40,667 bases of DNA from Ignavibacteria bacterium. GTDB lineage: Bacteria > Bacteroidota > Ignavibacteria > Ignavibacteriales > Ignavibacteriaceae. Position numbers and translations under genes: made by a program. The stretch spans positions 1 to 40,667 of the forward strand of contig JAUYAB010000007.1 in assembly GCA_030693705.1 (NCBI GenBank). The letters are read 5' to 3'. Numbering within the stretch: position 1 is the stretch's first letter; every line of letters begins with the position of its first letter. This document shows positions 34,601-40,667 of the stretch, piece by piece. Below the pieces are notes generated by a model. It was not told where the DNA came from and did no database searches. It worked only from the letters and a program-made list of their open reading frames with translations.

Positions 34601-34763
34601 ATACCAAACCAGCGGTATACATCTCCCATCTGGTTGGCTCATTCCAATTACCGGTTGTGCCTGCAATTGGCGTTCGATAATCTCCAACGCTTTGAGCAAA
34701 TAAATTAAATGACAATAACCCATAAAGAAAAAGTAAAGACAAAGTAGTTTTCCAGTGCTTCAT
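31659..34763 (-). CDS. Large beta-helix-like T9SS-secreted protein
   Basis: 1034 residues with a signal peptide (TTLSLLFLYGLLSFNLFAQS) and a long Gly/Ser/Thr/Asn-rich region of short beta-strand repeats (NGT-, NNTGT-, SGSG- units), typical of secreted beta-helix proteins. Two long internal repeats, about residues 139-270 and 349-476, share NISG...KSFR, IYN-GT--WTG and YYD-GGG--ITFNN-GTF-KS. A domain near 690-800 (PVLHRTGLTSFSEFGVG at its end) resembles the G-x-Y-R-type module found in Bacteroidota surface proteins, followed by the Fn3-like domain and the sorting domain (QNYPNPFNPMTTIGF... KKLILMK). AGGAG lies upstream of the ATG. No enzyme motif is seen, so it may be an adhesin or surface-layer protein. 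Confidence 0.85.
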   Translation of the reverse strand: MKHWKTTLSLLFLYGLLSFNLFAQSVGDYRTPIAGTTGNWNEPTRWEMYTAGLVWVEAGSSPTSANGLITIGSGGNITITSGITVDQVVVASGGTLTVNSGVSLYIANGDGDDLTVNGTFALAGNLYTNATGETAVINGTMNWSNDNSSVYSEISTHSTAISSTGILNISGSEAKSFRYSGGSIYNSGTINWTGTGAIRGGSNYFVNQSGGIFNALNDASIYYDYGGGGGITFNNAGTFRKSTGSGTTTFTSTTFNNTGTVEVQTGTLALSGGGTHTGSFSISSGKTLSFAETHSIGEGASLTGSGTAQVTGGTVNFTGTTNGATIASTITFNFSSGNLGGSGKLTVDGTMNWSSTGSLATTSLTISSGGFLNISGISNKSFRFGRIYNNGTTIWTGSGHIYGGAGSIFDNLAGATFDIQNDAGVYYDGGGGNEITFNNTGTFKKSAGSGITALSGIILNNTGTMQIDLGTVNISGTFSNFSSNTLTNGTYNVLGTLKFNSANIVTNNAAIILDGASSQILNNTGDVNALANFATNSASKSFTLRNGRNFSTAASTFTNNGTLDCGTNIFSGSGNFTNASGSTLIIGSADGITSSGSSGNIQSSGTRTFSTGANYTYNGTSAQVTGNGLPSQVNNFTSNNSAGVTLTSNLTTAGTLTMTSGNISTGSNTLTLGTSTSSPGTLSRTAGTVLGNFKRWFSNVTVSDVVFPIGTASNYRPASISFTSAPSSGGTITTFFTASDPGASGLPLDDGGTSIVNAGTNGYWTLTTADGLTDGTYNLEINADGFSGVSDYTTLRILKRNTGGAWTLAGTHAAGTGSNASPVLHRTGLTSFSEFGVGSTDANPLPVELTSFTSNVRNNKVELNWQTATEVNSYGFEVESREEKWESDWKKIGFLEGHGNSNSPKYYSFTDQNPSNGIVKYRLKQIDIDGSFSYSNVVEVTCSLLPSTFELFQNYPNPFNPMTTIGFTLAEDGVAILRVFNILGCEVATLMNGELRAGILYQAILDAGNLASGLYFYRLESKNNTLVKKLILMK

Positions 34764-34871
34764 TTCTTATCTCCTATTTATTTATTAATAATCCTCATTG
34801 TTCTTCTTAAAAATCATTAAATAAAAATCTTTTTTTGCATTTCCATTGGAGCATATTGATAGTACTGTACA

Positions 34872-35078
34872 CTACTCAAAGGCTATGATTATAGTAGAAC
34901 AGGCTTCAACAAAGGACAGAAATTTTACTAGTGTTGTTGTGAAATATTTTGTATGGAAGGAGGAAGCAAAGAATTCTTTCCGATTGTGTGCTGCTAAAAA
35001 GTATTCTGTAGTGAATTTTAAGAAGAAGATTTTAACTTTTTGCCGGACTATGTCAAATATGTAACTATCTGAATTCAT
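34872..35078 (-). pseudogene. Short peptide-coding-like repeat, copy A
   Basis: A 68-codon frame starting MNSDSYIFDIVRQKVKIF. Its first 28 codons align with copy B (37184-37312) at 69 of 84 bases, with many differences at third positions (CGG/CGT, CAA/CAG, GAA/GAG, TTA/TTG). Similarity extends upstream of the ATG and, allowing for one single-base indel, continues to AAH-RK-FF. It may be a remnant of a small gene or a dispersed repeat whose translation looks conserved. I do not recognise the family. Confidence 0.35.
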
Positions 35079-35203
35079 CTCTCGTTGTTAATACCTTTAA
35101 ATCTTTGTACAAACCTAAAATAATTAAAAATAAGAGTCAAGCGAAGAATAAAAAACTACTATATTTTAATTGGCTAAAGCCCATTGTGTTTTTTTCTTAT
35201 TAT

Positions 35204-35234
35204 CAACGCGCTGATTCGCCGCGGCGAAGCGTTG
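35204..35234. repeat. GC-rich hairpin downstream of the 600-residue T9SS gene
   Basis: A perfect 14-base palindrome TTCGCCGCGGCGAA (35215-35228) is extended by CAACGC (35204-35209) pairing with GCGTTG (35229-35234) over a 5-base bulge. With GGCTAAAGCCC at 35172 it resembles the REP-like palindromes scattered in Bacteroidota genomes (inference). Confidence 0.5.
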
Positions 35235-35253
35235 CAAGTCATTCTGGTTATAG

Positions 35254-35303
35254 AAACCTTCGAGGTCTGAGTATTTATTTTAGCATTGAGACCTCGAAGG
35301 TTT
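35254..35303. terminator. 15-base inverted repeat after the 600-residue T9SS gene
   Basis: AAACCTTCGAGGTCT (35254-35268) pairs perfectly with AGACCTCGAAGGTTT (35289-35303). In the direction of the gene the stem is followed by TTTCTAT. The right arm is the start of a 64-base segment shared with 28183-28246. Confidence 0.6.
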
Positions 35304-35314
35304 TCCTCATTAAC

Positions 35315-37117
35315 TCACTTCAACAATACAAATTTCTTCGTCTGCACAAAATTACCTGCACGAAGTTGATAGAAATACACTCCGCTTGCCAACTGCCTAT
35401 TGCCCACAACCGACTGGAATTCTACTTCATATGTTCCAGAATTCTTTTCTTCATTCACCAATGTCGCAACTTCATTTCCAAGAACATCATATACGCATAA
35501 AGACACGCCGCGGCGTGTCTCTACCGAATATTTTATTTTTGTTACCGGATTGAATGGATTGGGATAGTTTTGATGAAGAGCAAATGAGTTGACATATTCA
35601 ATATCACTAATACCAACTGCTCCGGCAATAAAGCTGTAAGAAAAAGTACGTATTTCGTTCATTGCCTGGTCATACTGACTTATTATGAAATAATATTTCG
35701 CGCCGATTGTTAAATTATCAAGCACTAAACTATGATAGAGAACAAATTCATGAGCTTCCATTGCTTCAAGGGGATAGCCATTTGTCGTATCGTTTACCAC
35801 ATAAAAAACAAATCCTCTTGCCGGAATGGTTGTCTTCCACGATACACTAACAGAAGTTGTCGTAATTCCCTTAATAAGAACATCATAGATCTCAAAGCCG
35901 GAGGGCAATTTTCCGCCGACAATTATTTTCCGCGGAGAGATAACTCCATCGATGGCGCAAGTATAAGCTCCTTGTTTATTTGTATTTGCTACTACGTTTT
36001 CTTGAGTGATCTGGTATTGAAAGGAATTAGCGCTCGATATTGAGATGTCATTTCTGTACCATTGATACGTCGTGCCGGTTTTTTCTGCAGCAAGTTTTAT
36101 GGTTTTGTAACTTGTAAATTTTGCGGTGTCGGCAAAAGAAAATGCTTGATCTCCCGTTCCGGAAAAAACTAATTCAGCTTTCGTCTCGCTTTCGTTGTGG
36201 AAATTCTTTTTGAATTCTAAGGTTAAATAATCGCTTGAAATAATCCCGTAGTTCAGTAAATCTCCGTAGAAAATATACAATACGCGCCAGTCGCTGTTCG
36301 GTCCTCCGTAAAGTTCTCCGGTAACGGTTGTTGTTCCGTGAAAGTCGACATCACCCCATTGAGTATAAAAGTATTTAATTTTAGCATCGTGAATGTCAAG
36401 AAATCTACCATTGTTAATTCTAATTGTCGAATTGTTAGCGAATATTTTACCGTTTTCAACAATGGTGTTCCATGTTTCCCATGTAATATTTTCTGTTAGG
36501 ACAACCGAAGCTTTTCCAAGTTTAATCCACGCGTTCTTAAAGATAACATTTGAAGTGAGAAATAGTGTGGACGTTGAATCAGTCCCAACCATATCTGTAG
36601 TTTCAATTGTATCAGTAGCCGAGAAAATATGTAAAGTGGAGTCAGATAAACTTAGCATCTCAACTTTGAATTTCCCGTTGTTTGTTAAATGCTTGCCAAG
36701 CTCAAAAGTAAGTCCTCCATAACCATCAACAATTCCGGAAACTTCTCCTTCATTTAAGAAAGAACCTCGAACTATGATACTGCCCGCATTTAAGGAAGAC
36801 TGAAAAATTAATCCTTTGTTATGCAAAGAGTCAAAGACTTCAACATAAAGATTTGAGGCAGTTAGCATCCCGGTGTTTTCAATATAAAGATTCTTACATT
36901 TAGGCCAATTCCCGGTGAAAGCCCAACCGCCTCCGGGATGTACGGGTCCTTGAATTATCACATCATCGTTTTGAGTCGGCATTTTATGCCCGATCCAGGT
37001 AAGAGTATCACTCCAACCTCCACCGGCAAGAGTTGAAGTAATTTGTGAAAATGTTTTTTGTGAGAACCCCAACAAAGTAACAACGGTCAAAAGCAACGGA
37101 AGTATTTTCTTCTTCAT
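35315..37117 (-). CDS. T9SS-secreted protein with G8-like start and Fn3-like domain
   Basis: 600 residues: signal peptide (KILPLLLTVVTLLGFSQKTFSQ), an N-terminal module GGGWSDTLTWIGHKMPTQNDDVIIQG that resembles the start of G8-type beta-helix domains, a strand-rich region, a GTTYQWYRN-type Ig/PKD-like piece near 350, an Fn3 domain near 395-490 (TTSVSVSWKTTIPARGFVFYV) and a sorting domain (FALHQNYPNPFNPVTKIKYS... KKFVLLK). Inside the sorting domain the residues ETRRGVS come from an inserted palindrome (35501-35520). AAGG precedes the ATG. The role is probably surface attachment or matrix, with no enzyme motif seen. Confidence 0.85.
   Translation of the reverse strand: MKKKILPLLLTVVTLLGFSQKTFSQITSTLAGGGWSDTLTWIGHKMPTQNDDVIIQGPVHPGGGWAFTGNWPKCKNLYIENTGMLTASNLYVEVFDSLHNKGLIFQSSLNAGSIIVRGSFLNEGEVSGIVDGYGGLTFELGKHLTNNGKFKVEMLSLSDSTLHIFSATDTIETTDMVGTDSTSTLFLTSNVIFKNAWIKLGKASVVLTENITWETWNTIVENGKIFANNSTIRINNGRFLDIHDAKIKYFYTQWGDVDFHGTTTVTGELYGGPNSDWRVLYIFYGDLLNYGIISSDYLTLEFKKNFHNESETKAELVFSGTGDQAFSFADTAKFTSYKTIKLAAEKTGTTYQWYRNDISISSANSFQYQITQENVVANTNKQGAYTCAIDGVISPRKIIVGGKLPSGFEIYDVLIKGITTTSVSVSWKTTIPARGFVFYVVNDTTNGYPLEAMEAHEFVLYHSLVLDNLTIGAKYYFIISQYDQAMNEIRTFSYSFIAGAVGISDIEYVNSFALHQNYPNPFNPVTKIKYSVETRRGVSLCVYDVLGNEVATLVNEEKNSGTYEVEFQSVVGNRQLASGVYFYQLRAGNFVQTKKFVLLK
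35501..35520. repeat. Perfect 20-base palindrome inside the T9SS sorting-domain coding region
   Basis: The sequence AGACACGCCGCGGCGTGTCT equals its own reverse complement and with flanks reads close to GTAGAGAC...GTCTCTAC. It encodes ETRRGVS in place of the short loop usual in this domain, so it looks like a palindromic repeat that entered an open frame without breaking it. A relative with the same TAGAG-C start is at 37504-37552. Confidence 0.65.
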
Positions 37118-37183
37118 ATTCTTACCTTAAAGATTGGTCAATAAATGTTAGTTAATATTGTTAGAACCGAAATTTTTGAGATG

Positions 37184-37312
37184 TTAATTGGAAGTCAGGA
37201 GTAAAGAATTGTTTCCGCCTGTGTGCGGCAAAAAGTACTCCGTACTGTATTTTAAAGAGAAGATTTCAACTTTCTGACGGACTTTCTCAAAAATGTAATT
37301 ACCTGAATTCAT
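37184..37312 (-). pseudogene. Short peptide-coding-like repeat, copy B (frameshifted)
   Basis: Begins MNSGNYIFEKVRQKVEIF, clearly related to copy A at 34872-35078. One base is missing relative to A in the CTAAAAAGT/CAAAAAGT segment, so the frame changes after codon 28. In the shifted frame AAHRRKQFFTPDF continues the resemblance to AAHNRKEFFASSF of copy A. The open frame ends at TAA after 42 residues. Like copy A it lies upstream of a T9SS gene. Confidence 0.35.
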
Positions 37313-37440
37313 CTTGATTAATTAATGTCTTTAAATCTTGAATGAAATCTAATATTGTAAAGAAATAAAAACAAGTACATGAAAGAAGAGATTATAGTAT
37401 TGACAGTTAACTTTTTGTTTTTTGTGTAAAGATATTTTTT

Positions 37441-37475
37441 ACTTTTCACTTTATACTTTCGACTTTTTACTTGCA
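37441..37475. repeat. ACTT-heptamer run
   Basis: Five heptamers in a row, ACTTTTC ACTTTAT ACTTTCG ACTTTTT ACTTGCA. The fixed ACTT with three variable bases resembles the degenerate heptanucleotide repeats in the nearby sorting-domain genes in period, though not in sequence. Confidence 0.55.
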
Positions 37476-37503
37476 GCTTGCTGCGCTAGGTTTTTATATG
37501 ATG

Positions 37504-37552
37504 ATAGAGGCTTGCCCCCGACCGTGTATGGATAAACATGGTAAGTCTCTAC
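37504..37552. repeat. TAGAG-type hairpin
   Basis: TAGAGGCTTGCC (37505-37516) and GGTAAGTCTCTA (37540-37551) pair over 12 positions with two G-T pairs. An inner CCGTGT can pair with ACATGG, which partly competes for the same GG. The outer ends match those of the palindrome at 35501-35520. Confidence 0.45.
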
Positions 37553-37571
37553 AAATCGGAATTCTTTAATT

Positions 37572-37738
37572 ACTCAAGTTGACCGCCTATAAATTGTAAA
37601 GAATTAAAACCGTTGAAACGGTTAACAATTTGGGCTTTTGTTTCATTAACACCTCGATTAATCGAGGTGTTAATGAAATAATATGATATGTATTTCAACC
37701 GTTTTAACGGTTTATCAAATAGTGCGGTCAACTTGAGT
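37572..37738. mobile_element. MITE-like nested palindromic element
   Basis: A 167-base element with perfect 15-base terminal inverted repeats (ACTCAAGTTGACCGC at 37572-37586; its complement at 37724-37738), flanked on both sides by TAATT (37567-37571 and 37739-37743), like a target duplication. Inside are AACCGTT-GA-AACGGTT (37608-37623), a perfect 38-base palindrome (37641-37678) and AACCGTT-TT-AACGGTT (37697-37712). The two small hairpins also pair with each other at 16 of 17 positions, so the whole element can form one long hairpin. It encodes no transposase. It could be a MITE or a REP/BIME-type repeat. Confidence 0.6.
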
Positions 37739-37769
37739 TAATTAAAACAGTTTTGATTATATTTCTTCA

Positions 37770-37961
37770 TTAAACCTTTGACACGAGTTGTAAAACAATT
37801 AGCATGAGAACGAATGAGAGCGCTCCAAAACCAACTTGGTAAAGCATCCCTAAAAGTCTTTTTCTTTTCTTAACTATTTTTTGACCAAGCTCATAATCTA
37901 TATCGATATTGATGTAATCGCCTTCACGGATGCACCAGGTTATACTTCTATTATTATCCAT
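37770..37961 (-). CDS. Small membrane-anchored protein, unknown
   Basis: A 63-residue protein with an acidic N-terminal part (EGDYINIDIDYELGQK), a basic patch (KKRKRL, about 31-36) and a single hydrophobic helix at the C-terminus (GFGALSFVLMLIVLQLVSKV). The basic patch before the helix suggests the N-terminus is in the cytoplasm. AGGAG lies upstream of the ATG, and the gene starts 14 bases after the 809-residue T9SS gene. I do not recognise a family. Confidence 0.6.
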   Translation of the reverse strand: MDNNRSITWCIREGDYINIDIDYELGQKIVKKRKRLLGMLYQVGFGALSFVLMLIVLQLVSKV

Positions 37962-37975
37962 TATTTATTCTCCTC

Positions 37976-40405
37976 TTATTTTACAACTAACATTTTCTTG
38001 GTATGCGAGAAATTATTTGCAACGATTTTATAGAAATAAATTCCACTTGATAATCCGCTTGCATCAAATTCAAATTGATGGTATCCGGCAGACTTTTCTT
38101 CGTTTACTAATTCTACGACTTCTTCTCCCATAATAGAAAATATCTTTAGGCTTACCTTACTTGCTTCGGGTAAGGCGAATTTAATGGTTGTAACCGGGTT
38201 AAAAGGATTGGGATAATTTTGTGACAAATCGAATTTGAGTGGCGCAGTAATTTTTATTTGAACTTCTTTGCTATAATCAAATTTGCCGTCAGTATCTATC
38301 ATTTTCAACCGATATACATAATTGCCGTTCTCTTTCACAAAATCTTTCAATTCATAGTTCTTTGGTGAATTAGAATTGCCACTTGCGGGTATGAAACCGA
38401 TTTTCTCCCACTCACATCCGCATTCTGTTAGTCTTCTTTCAACTTCAAATCCATAGCTATTTAACTCGGTTGCGGTTGTCCATTTCAAAGCGATATAGGT
38501 TTTTTCAAGAGAGACCATGAAAGTTTCCAATTCTACAGGAAGAGCATTTCCACCGGTAGAACCGATTGCCCACTCACTTAAACTTGTTACATTATTTGCT
38601 CTTAAATGAGTTGCATCAACAAGTGTATGATCACTCCAGATACTCCATGGACTATTACTATCAACCCTTTTAAGGATTCTTAAATTTGCAGTATTGCTTA
38701 TCCCCGTTACATCAGATAGATCAAAAGTTAAGCTGCAAGTAAAAGTATCGAGAACAGTAGAAAGATCCCAATACAATTGACTTATTGCATCAATACCGCT
38801 AGGAAGAGACCCGACAGGTGCAGTCATTATCTCATTCGCATAAACGCCATTTCCAGATTCACCGCCAAAAGAAGCGAAGGTAAAATAGTATTCAACGTCG
38901 GAATTTGGCAAGCTTACTGTTTCAGTGATAGAGCCTTGTGTACTTACTGTTCCAGTTGATTGAACTGAAACACTTGGTGCAGGTTTAATTTTAAGAGACA
39001 CATTATATGAACCATAACATTCTTGTACTACCGGGCTTGATGAGACCGCATCAAAAAGCACTTGACCTGTATTGTAAGGATCAAATTCTTTTACCCATAA
39101 AGGATCGCTGGCTACAACATTTATTTTCGCCCACCCGGTTGAAGTTATGGAATTTGTCGCATAAACAACTTCCATTACAGTTCGGTAAGAATCAAATACC
39201 AATTTATTAACTCCATCTACTTTAATATAACCATCACTCCCAGCGTAGATACGAGTATCACCGGTTGTACAATGACTCATGAAACCGCTCATATTTCCAG
39301 CTCCTAAGTAAAATGTAATCCCAGTAGTACCATTTACTACGTTCGTTTGTTCCTCAGAAGCCGAGGTGGTTGTAATAATCCCGCTACCCGTGTAAGGACT
39401 GCAATCGCAATTATTTCCATTTGAACCGCCAATGGTATTAAATTCTACTCTTAAATATGCGGTTATAGTAGCCCATGTAGGGTGACCACATGGGTATCCT
39501 ACGCAGCTCTTTGTTGTTGGTGTTAACCAAAGATTGGACCACATTACCGGTCCACTCCGTCCAAGTGTTGTCTGCCAACCATTTACAGCCACGGTTAAGA
39601 ATTTTGAAAAAACTTGATAATAGTTCCCTGCGTTATTGTTATAGTTAATGGCAAGTAAGTCAGCTTCTGAAGCAGACGGTGTGGCGACGGTAGTTGTAAA
39701 AATATAGTATTTATTGTTTGCTGTTGCCGTTACTCCGCTTCCGGGAATTATTGCTGTATATGATGTGCCGCTTCCAGTCGCTTCGGAAGAGATGGAGGAA
39801 GTCGACCAGTTATCTGTTGTATATTTAACAAATACCCTTTCTTCTGCTGATTTACTTCCGCTCAAAGTGATATAAACATTCATACTTGAACCGGCGGTTT
39901 GGTAATTATCTGAAACTCCAGCTATAGTAACCGGGGCTGCTGACAATTCTTGAATAGAAAAATTCGCGTTTGAGTTACTGCCGTCTTTTTTTGCCTTTAA
40001 AACATAATATTTCGCGTTGGTAATTGGGAAATATAATGCCCCATTTGAGCCCAAGTTACCGTAGTAGTAAGAATTCCAAACAGCACCTGCACCCGTATAT
40101 TGTAAATCGGGGGAAGCATTGTTCATCCAAAATCCTTGACCATCTGTATTAGAACTTGTCTCTCCAAATTTAAAGTATTGGTTAATTGTAGCAGTAGCTT
40201 GAAACACCCATTTGTAAGAATTTCCAAGCCCACTTGTCCCTTGTGTTCCTATTCCCCAACTCCATGTTGAACCGTTGTTATCTCCGAAAATATAATCGGG
40301 ACTTGTCTGCGCATGTGCGCATATCGAAAGCATAAAAAATAAAACAAATGCTTCTACAAAATTCTTGCATTTGTAAAGTAGCTTTGAAAATATTGAGTTT
40401 TTCAT
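37976..40405 (-). CDS. Large T9SS-secreted protein of unknown function
   Basis: 809 residues: N-terminal signal peptide (VEAFVLFFMLSICAHAQTS), a strand-rich N-terminal module with DNNGSTWSWGIGTQG, a beta-sandwich-like domain near 157-245 (VTIAGVSDNYQTAGSSMNVYI... KYTTDNWSTSS) that resembles carbohydrate-binding starch/glycan modules, a Cys-rich stretch near 300-340 (CVGYPCGHP, NNCDCSPYTG), an Fn3-like domain (LPVELETFMVSLEKTYIALKW) and the sorting domain (FDLSQNYPNPFNPVTTIKF... KKMLVVK). Strong AAGGAG precedes the ATG, one base after the receiver gene. No catalytic motif is apparent. Confidence 0.82.
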   Translation of the reverse strand: MKNSIFSKLLYKCKNFVEAFVLFFMLSICAHAQTSPDYIFGDNNGSTWSWGIGTQGTSGLGNSYKWVFQATATINQYFKFGETSSNTDGQGFWMNNASPDLQYTGAGAVWNSYYYGNLGSNGALYFPITNAKYYVLKAKKDGSNSNANFSIQELSAAPVTIAGVSDNYQTAGSSMNVYITLSGSKSAEERVFVKYTTDNWSTSSISSEATGSGTSYTAIIPGSGVTATANNKYYIFTTTVATPSASEADLLAINYNNNAGNYYQVFSKFLTVAVNGWQTTLGRSGPVMWSNLWLTPTTKSCVGYPCGHPTWATITAYLRVEFNTIGGSNGNNCDCSPYTGSGIITTTSASEEQTNVVNGTTGITFYLGAGNMSGFMSHCTTGDTRIYAGSDGYIKVDGVNKLVFDSYRTVMEVVYATNSITSTGWAKINVVASDPLWVKEFDPYNTGQVLFDAVSSSPVVQECYGSYNVSLKIKPAPSVSVQSTGTVSTQGSITETVSLPNSDVEYYFTFASFGGESGNGVYANEIMTAPVGSLPSGIDAISQLYWDLSTVLDTFTCSLTFDLSDVTGISNTANLRILKRVDSNSPWSIWSDHTLVDATHLRANNVTSLSEWAIGSTGGNALPVELETFMVSLEKTYIALKWTTATELNSYGFEVERRLTECGCEWEKIGFIPASGNSNSPKNYELKDFVKENGNYVYRLKMIDTDGKFDYSKEVQIKITAPLKFDLSQNYPNPFNPVTTIKFALPEASKVSLKIFSIMGEEVVELVNEEKSAGYHQFEFDASGLSSGIYFYKIVANNFSHTKKMLVVK

Positions 40406-40406
40406 C

Positions 40407-40667
40407 TTAGTTCTCCTTATTGATAAACATAATGTTTTTAATAGTTGATAGTTTTTCTTTGCTCACAAAACCAAAAACACCTGCTTTGAGAGCCGCTTTC
40501 TGCAAATCCTTATCGTCATATTGTGTAACCATAATTATTTTTGCGCCGGCATCATTTTCTTTTATTTTTTTAGCGGCTTCAATACCGGTAATGCCGCGCA
40601 TTTTATAATCCATCAGTACCCAATCGGGTTTGTATGTTTTGTAAATAGTAATCGCCTCTTCACCGGA
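40407..40667 (-). CDS. Response-regulator receiver domain, cut by the window end
   Basis: Only the last 86 codons are in the window. They give the C-terminal part of a CheY-type receiver: phospho-acceptor Asp in WVLMDYKM, the switch Thr in IIMVTQYDD and the conserved Lys in GFVSKEKL. The protein ends about 10 residues after the last receiver helix, so there is no DNA-binding domain: a stand-alone receiver, or one at the end of a longer protein beyond the window. Its stop is one base before the 40405 start codon, so it is cotranscribed with the T9SS protein. Confidence 0.8.
   Translation of the reverse strand, partial: SGEEAITIYKTYKPDWVLMDYKMRGITGIEAAKKIKENDAGAKIIMVTQYDDKDLQKAALKAGVFGFVSKEKLSTIKNIMFINKEN

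Larger units (their letters stand above)
34764..35314. other. Long intergenic region with repeats, no full gene
   Basis: 551 bases between two T9SS genes. It holds the leader and ribosome site of the 34763 gene, a peptide-coding-like repeat (34872-35078), a short GGCTAAAGCCC motif near 35172 and two hairpins before the end of the 35315 gene. I find no stable RNA gene. Confidence 0.6.
37118..37769. other. Repeat-rich intergenic region
   Basis: 652 bases between the small membrane-protein gene and the 600-residue T9SS gene. In order it contains the leader of the 37117 gene, a degraded peptide-like repeat (37184-37312), an ACTT-heptamer run (37441-37475), a GCAGCTTGCTGC hairpin (near 37474), a TAGAG-type hairpin (37504-37552) and a nested palindromic element (37572-37738). 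No protein gene is credible. Confidence 0.65.

Noticed and set aside
34846-35064. Plus-strand 72-codon open frame
   Set aside because: It overlaps the minus-strand repeat, and in copy B the same strand is broken by frame changes, so the minus-strand reading explains the conserved pattern better.
37118-37769. A tRNA or other structured RNA gene among the hairpins
   Set aside because: No cloverleaf, CCA-type end or conserved RNA motif is seen. The stems are simple palindromes of repeat type.

Overview
The window looks like a chromosomal segment of a free-living member of the Bacteroidota/Ignavibacteria lineage. The evidence is a set of secreted proteins ending in type IX secretion (T9SS) sorting domains with the QNYPNPFNP motif, AT-rich DNA, several -7 elements of the Bacteroidota type (TAnnTTTG), and a housekeeping gene complement that fits that group. 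The genus cannot be fixed from the sequence alone. No rRNA, tRNA or CRISPR array was seen.

Layout. (1) 1-5.5 kb, minus strand: a purine/envelope cluster (guaB, a glycosyltransferase, purD) and a separately promoted glutaryl-CoA-dehydrogenase-like acyl-CoA dehydrogenase. (2) 5.8-7.2 kb: an IS256-family insertion sequence. (3) 7.4-21.8 kb: a tightly packed minus-strand run, read from der through a CoA-disulfide-reductase-like flavoprotein, upp, a TPR lipoprotein-like secreted protein, a RelA/SpoT enzyme, ruvX, two bacterial-microcompartment (BMC) shell genes, a YbbR-domain protein, tmk, a CtpA-type protease, a zinc-ribbon membrane protein, glcD and glcF. (4) 21.9-25.0 kb: a large cytosolic hybrid histidine kinase. 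(5) 25.2-28.1 kb, plus strand: 1-pyrroline-5-carboxylate dehydrogenase and sucC, feeding proline/glutamate carbon and the TCA cycle. (6) 28.2-40.4 kb, minus strand: five consecutive T9SS-exported surface or secreted proteins (kelch, GLUG, beta-helix-like, G8/Fn3-like and an unrecognised one), one of them broken by an amber codon, plus a small membrane protein and a receiver-domain gene cut by the window end.

The most unusual parts are: a BMC shell protein with a long charged linker and a C-terminal SAP/Rho-N-like motif, encoded with a normal BMC-H protein inside a housekeeping run and without any recognisable cargo enzymes; a 167-bp nested palindromic MITE-like element with perfect 15-bp ends and a 5-bp direct repeat (37572-37738); a palindrome of an apparently dispersed family sitting inside a T9SS sorting domain coding sequence (35501-35520); heptanucleotide-period repeats that lengthen the same sorting domains; a conserved short peptide-coding-like repeat upstream of two T9SS genes; and a single in-frame TAG that cuts a kelch protein from its secretion domain.

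Everything here is read by eye. Family names rest on motif recognition, and no database search, folding or expression data were available.
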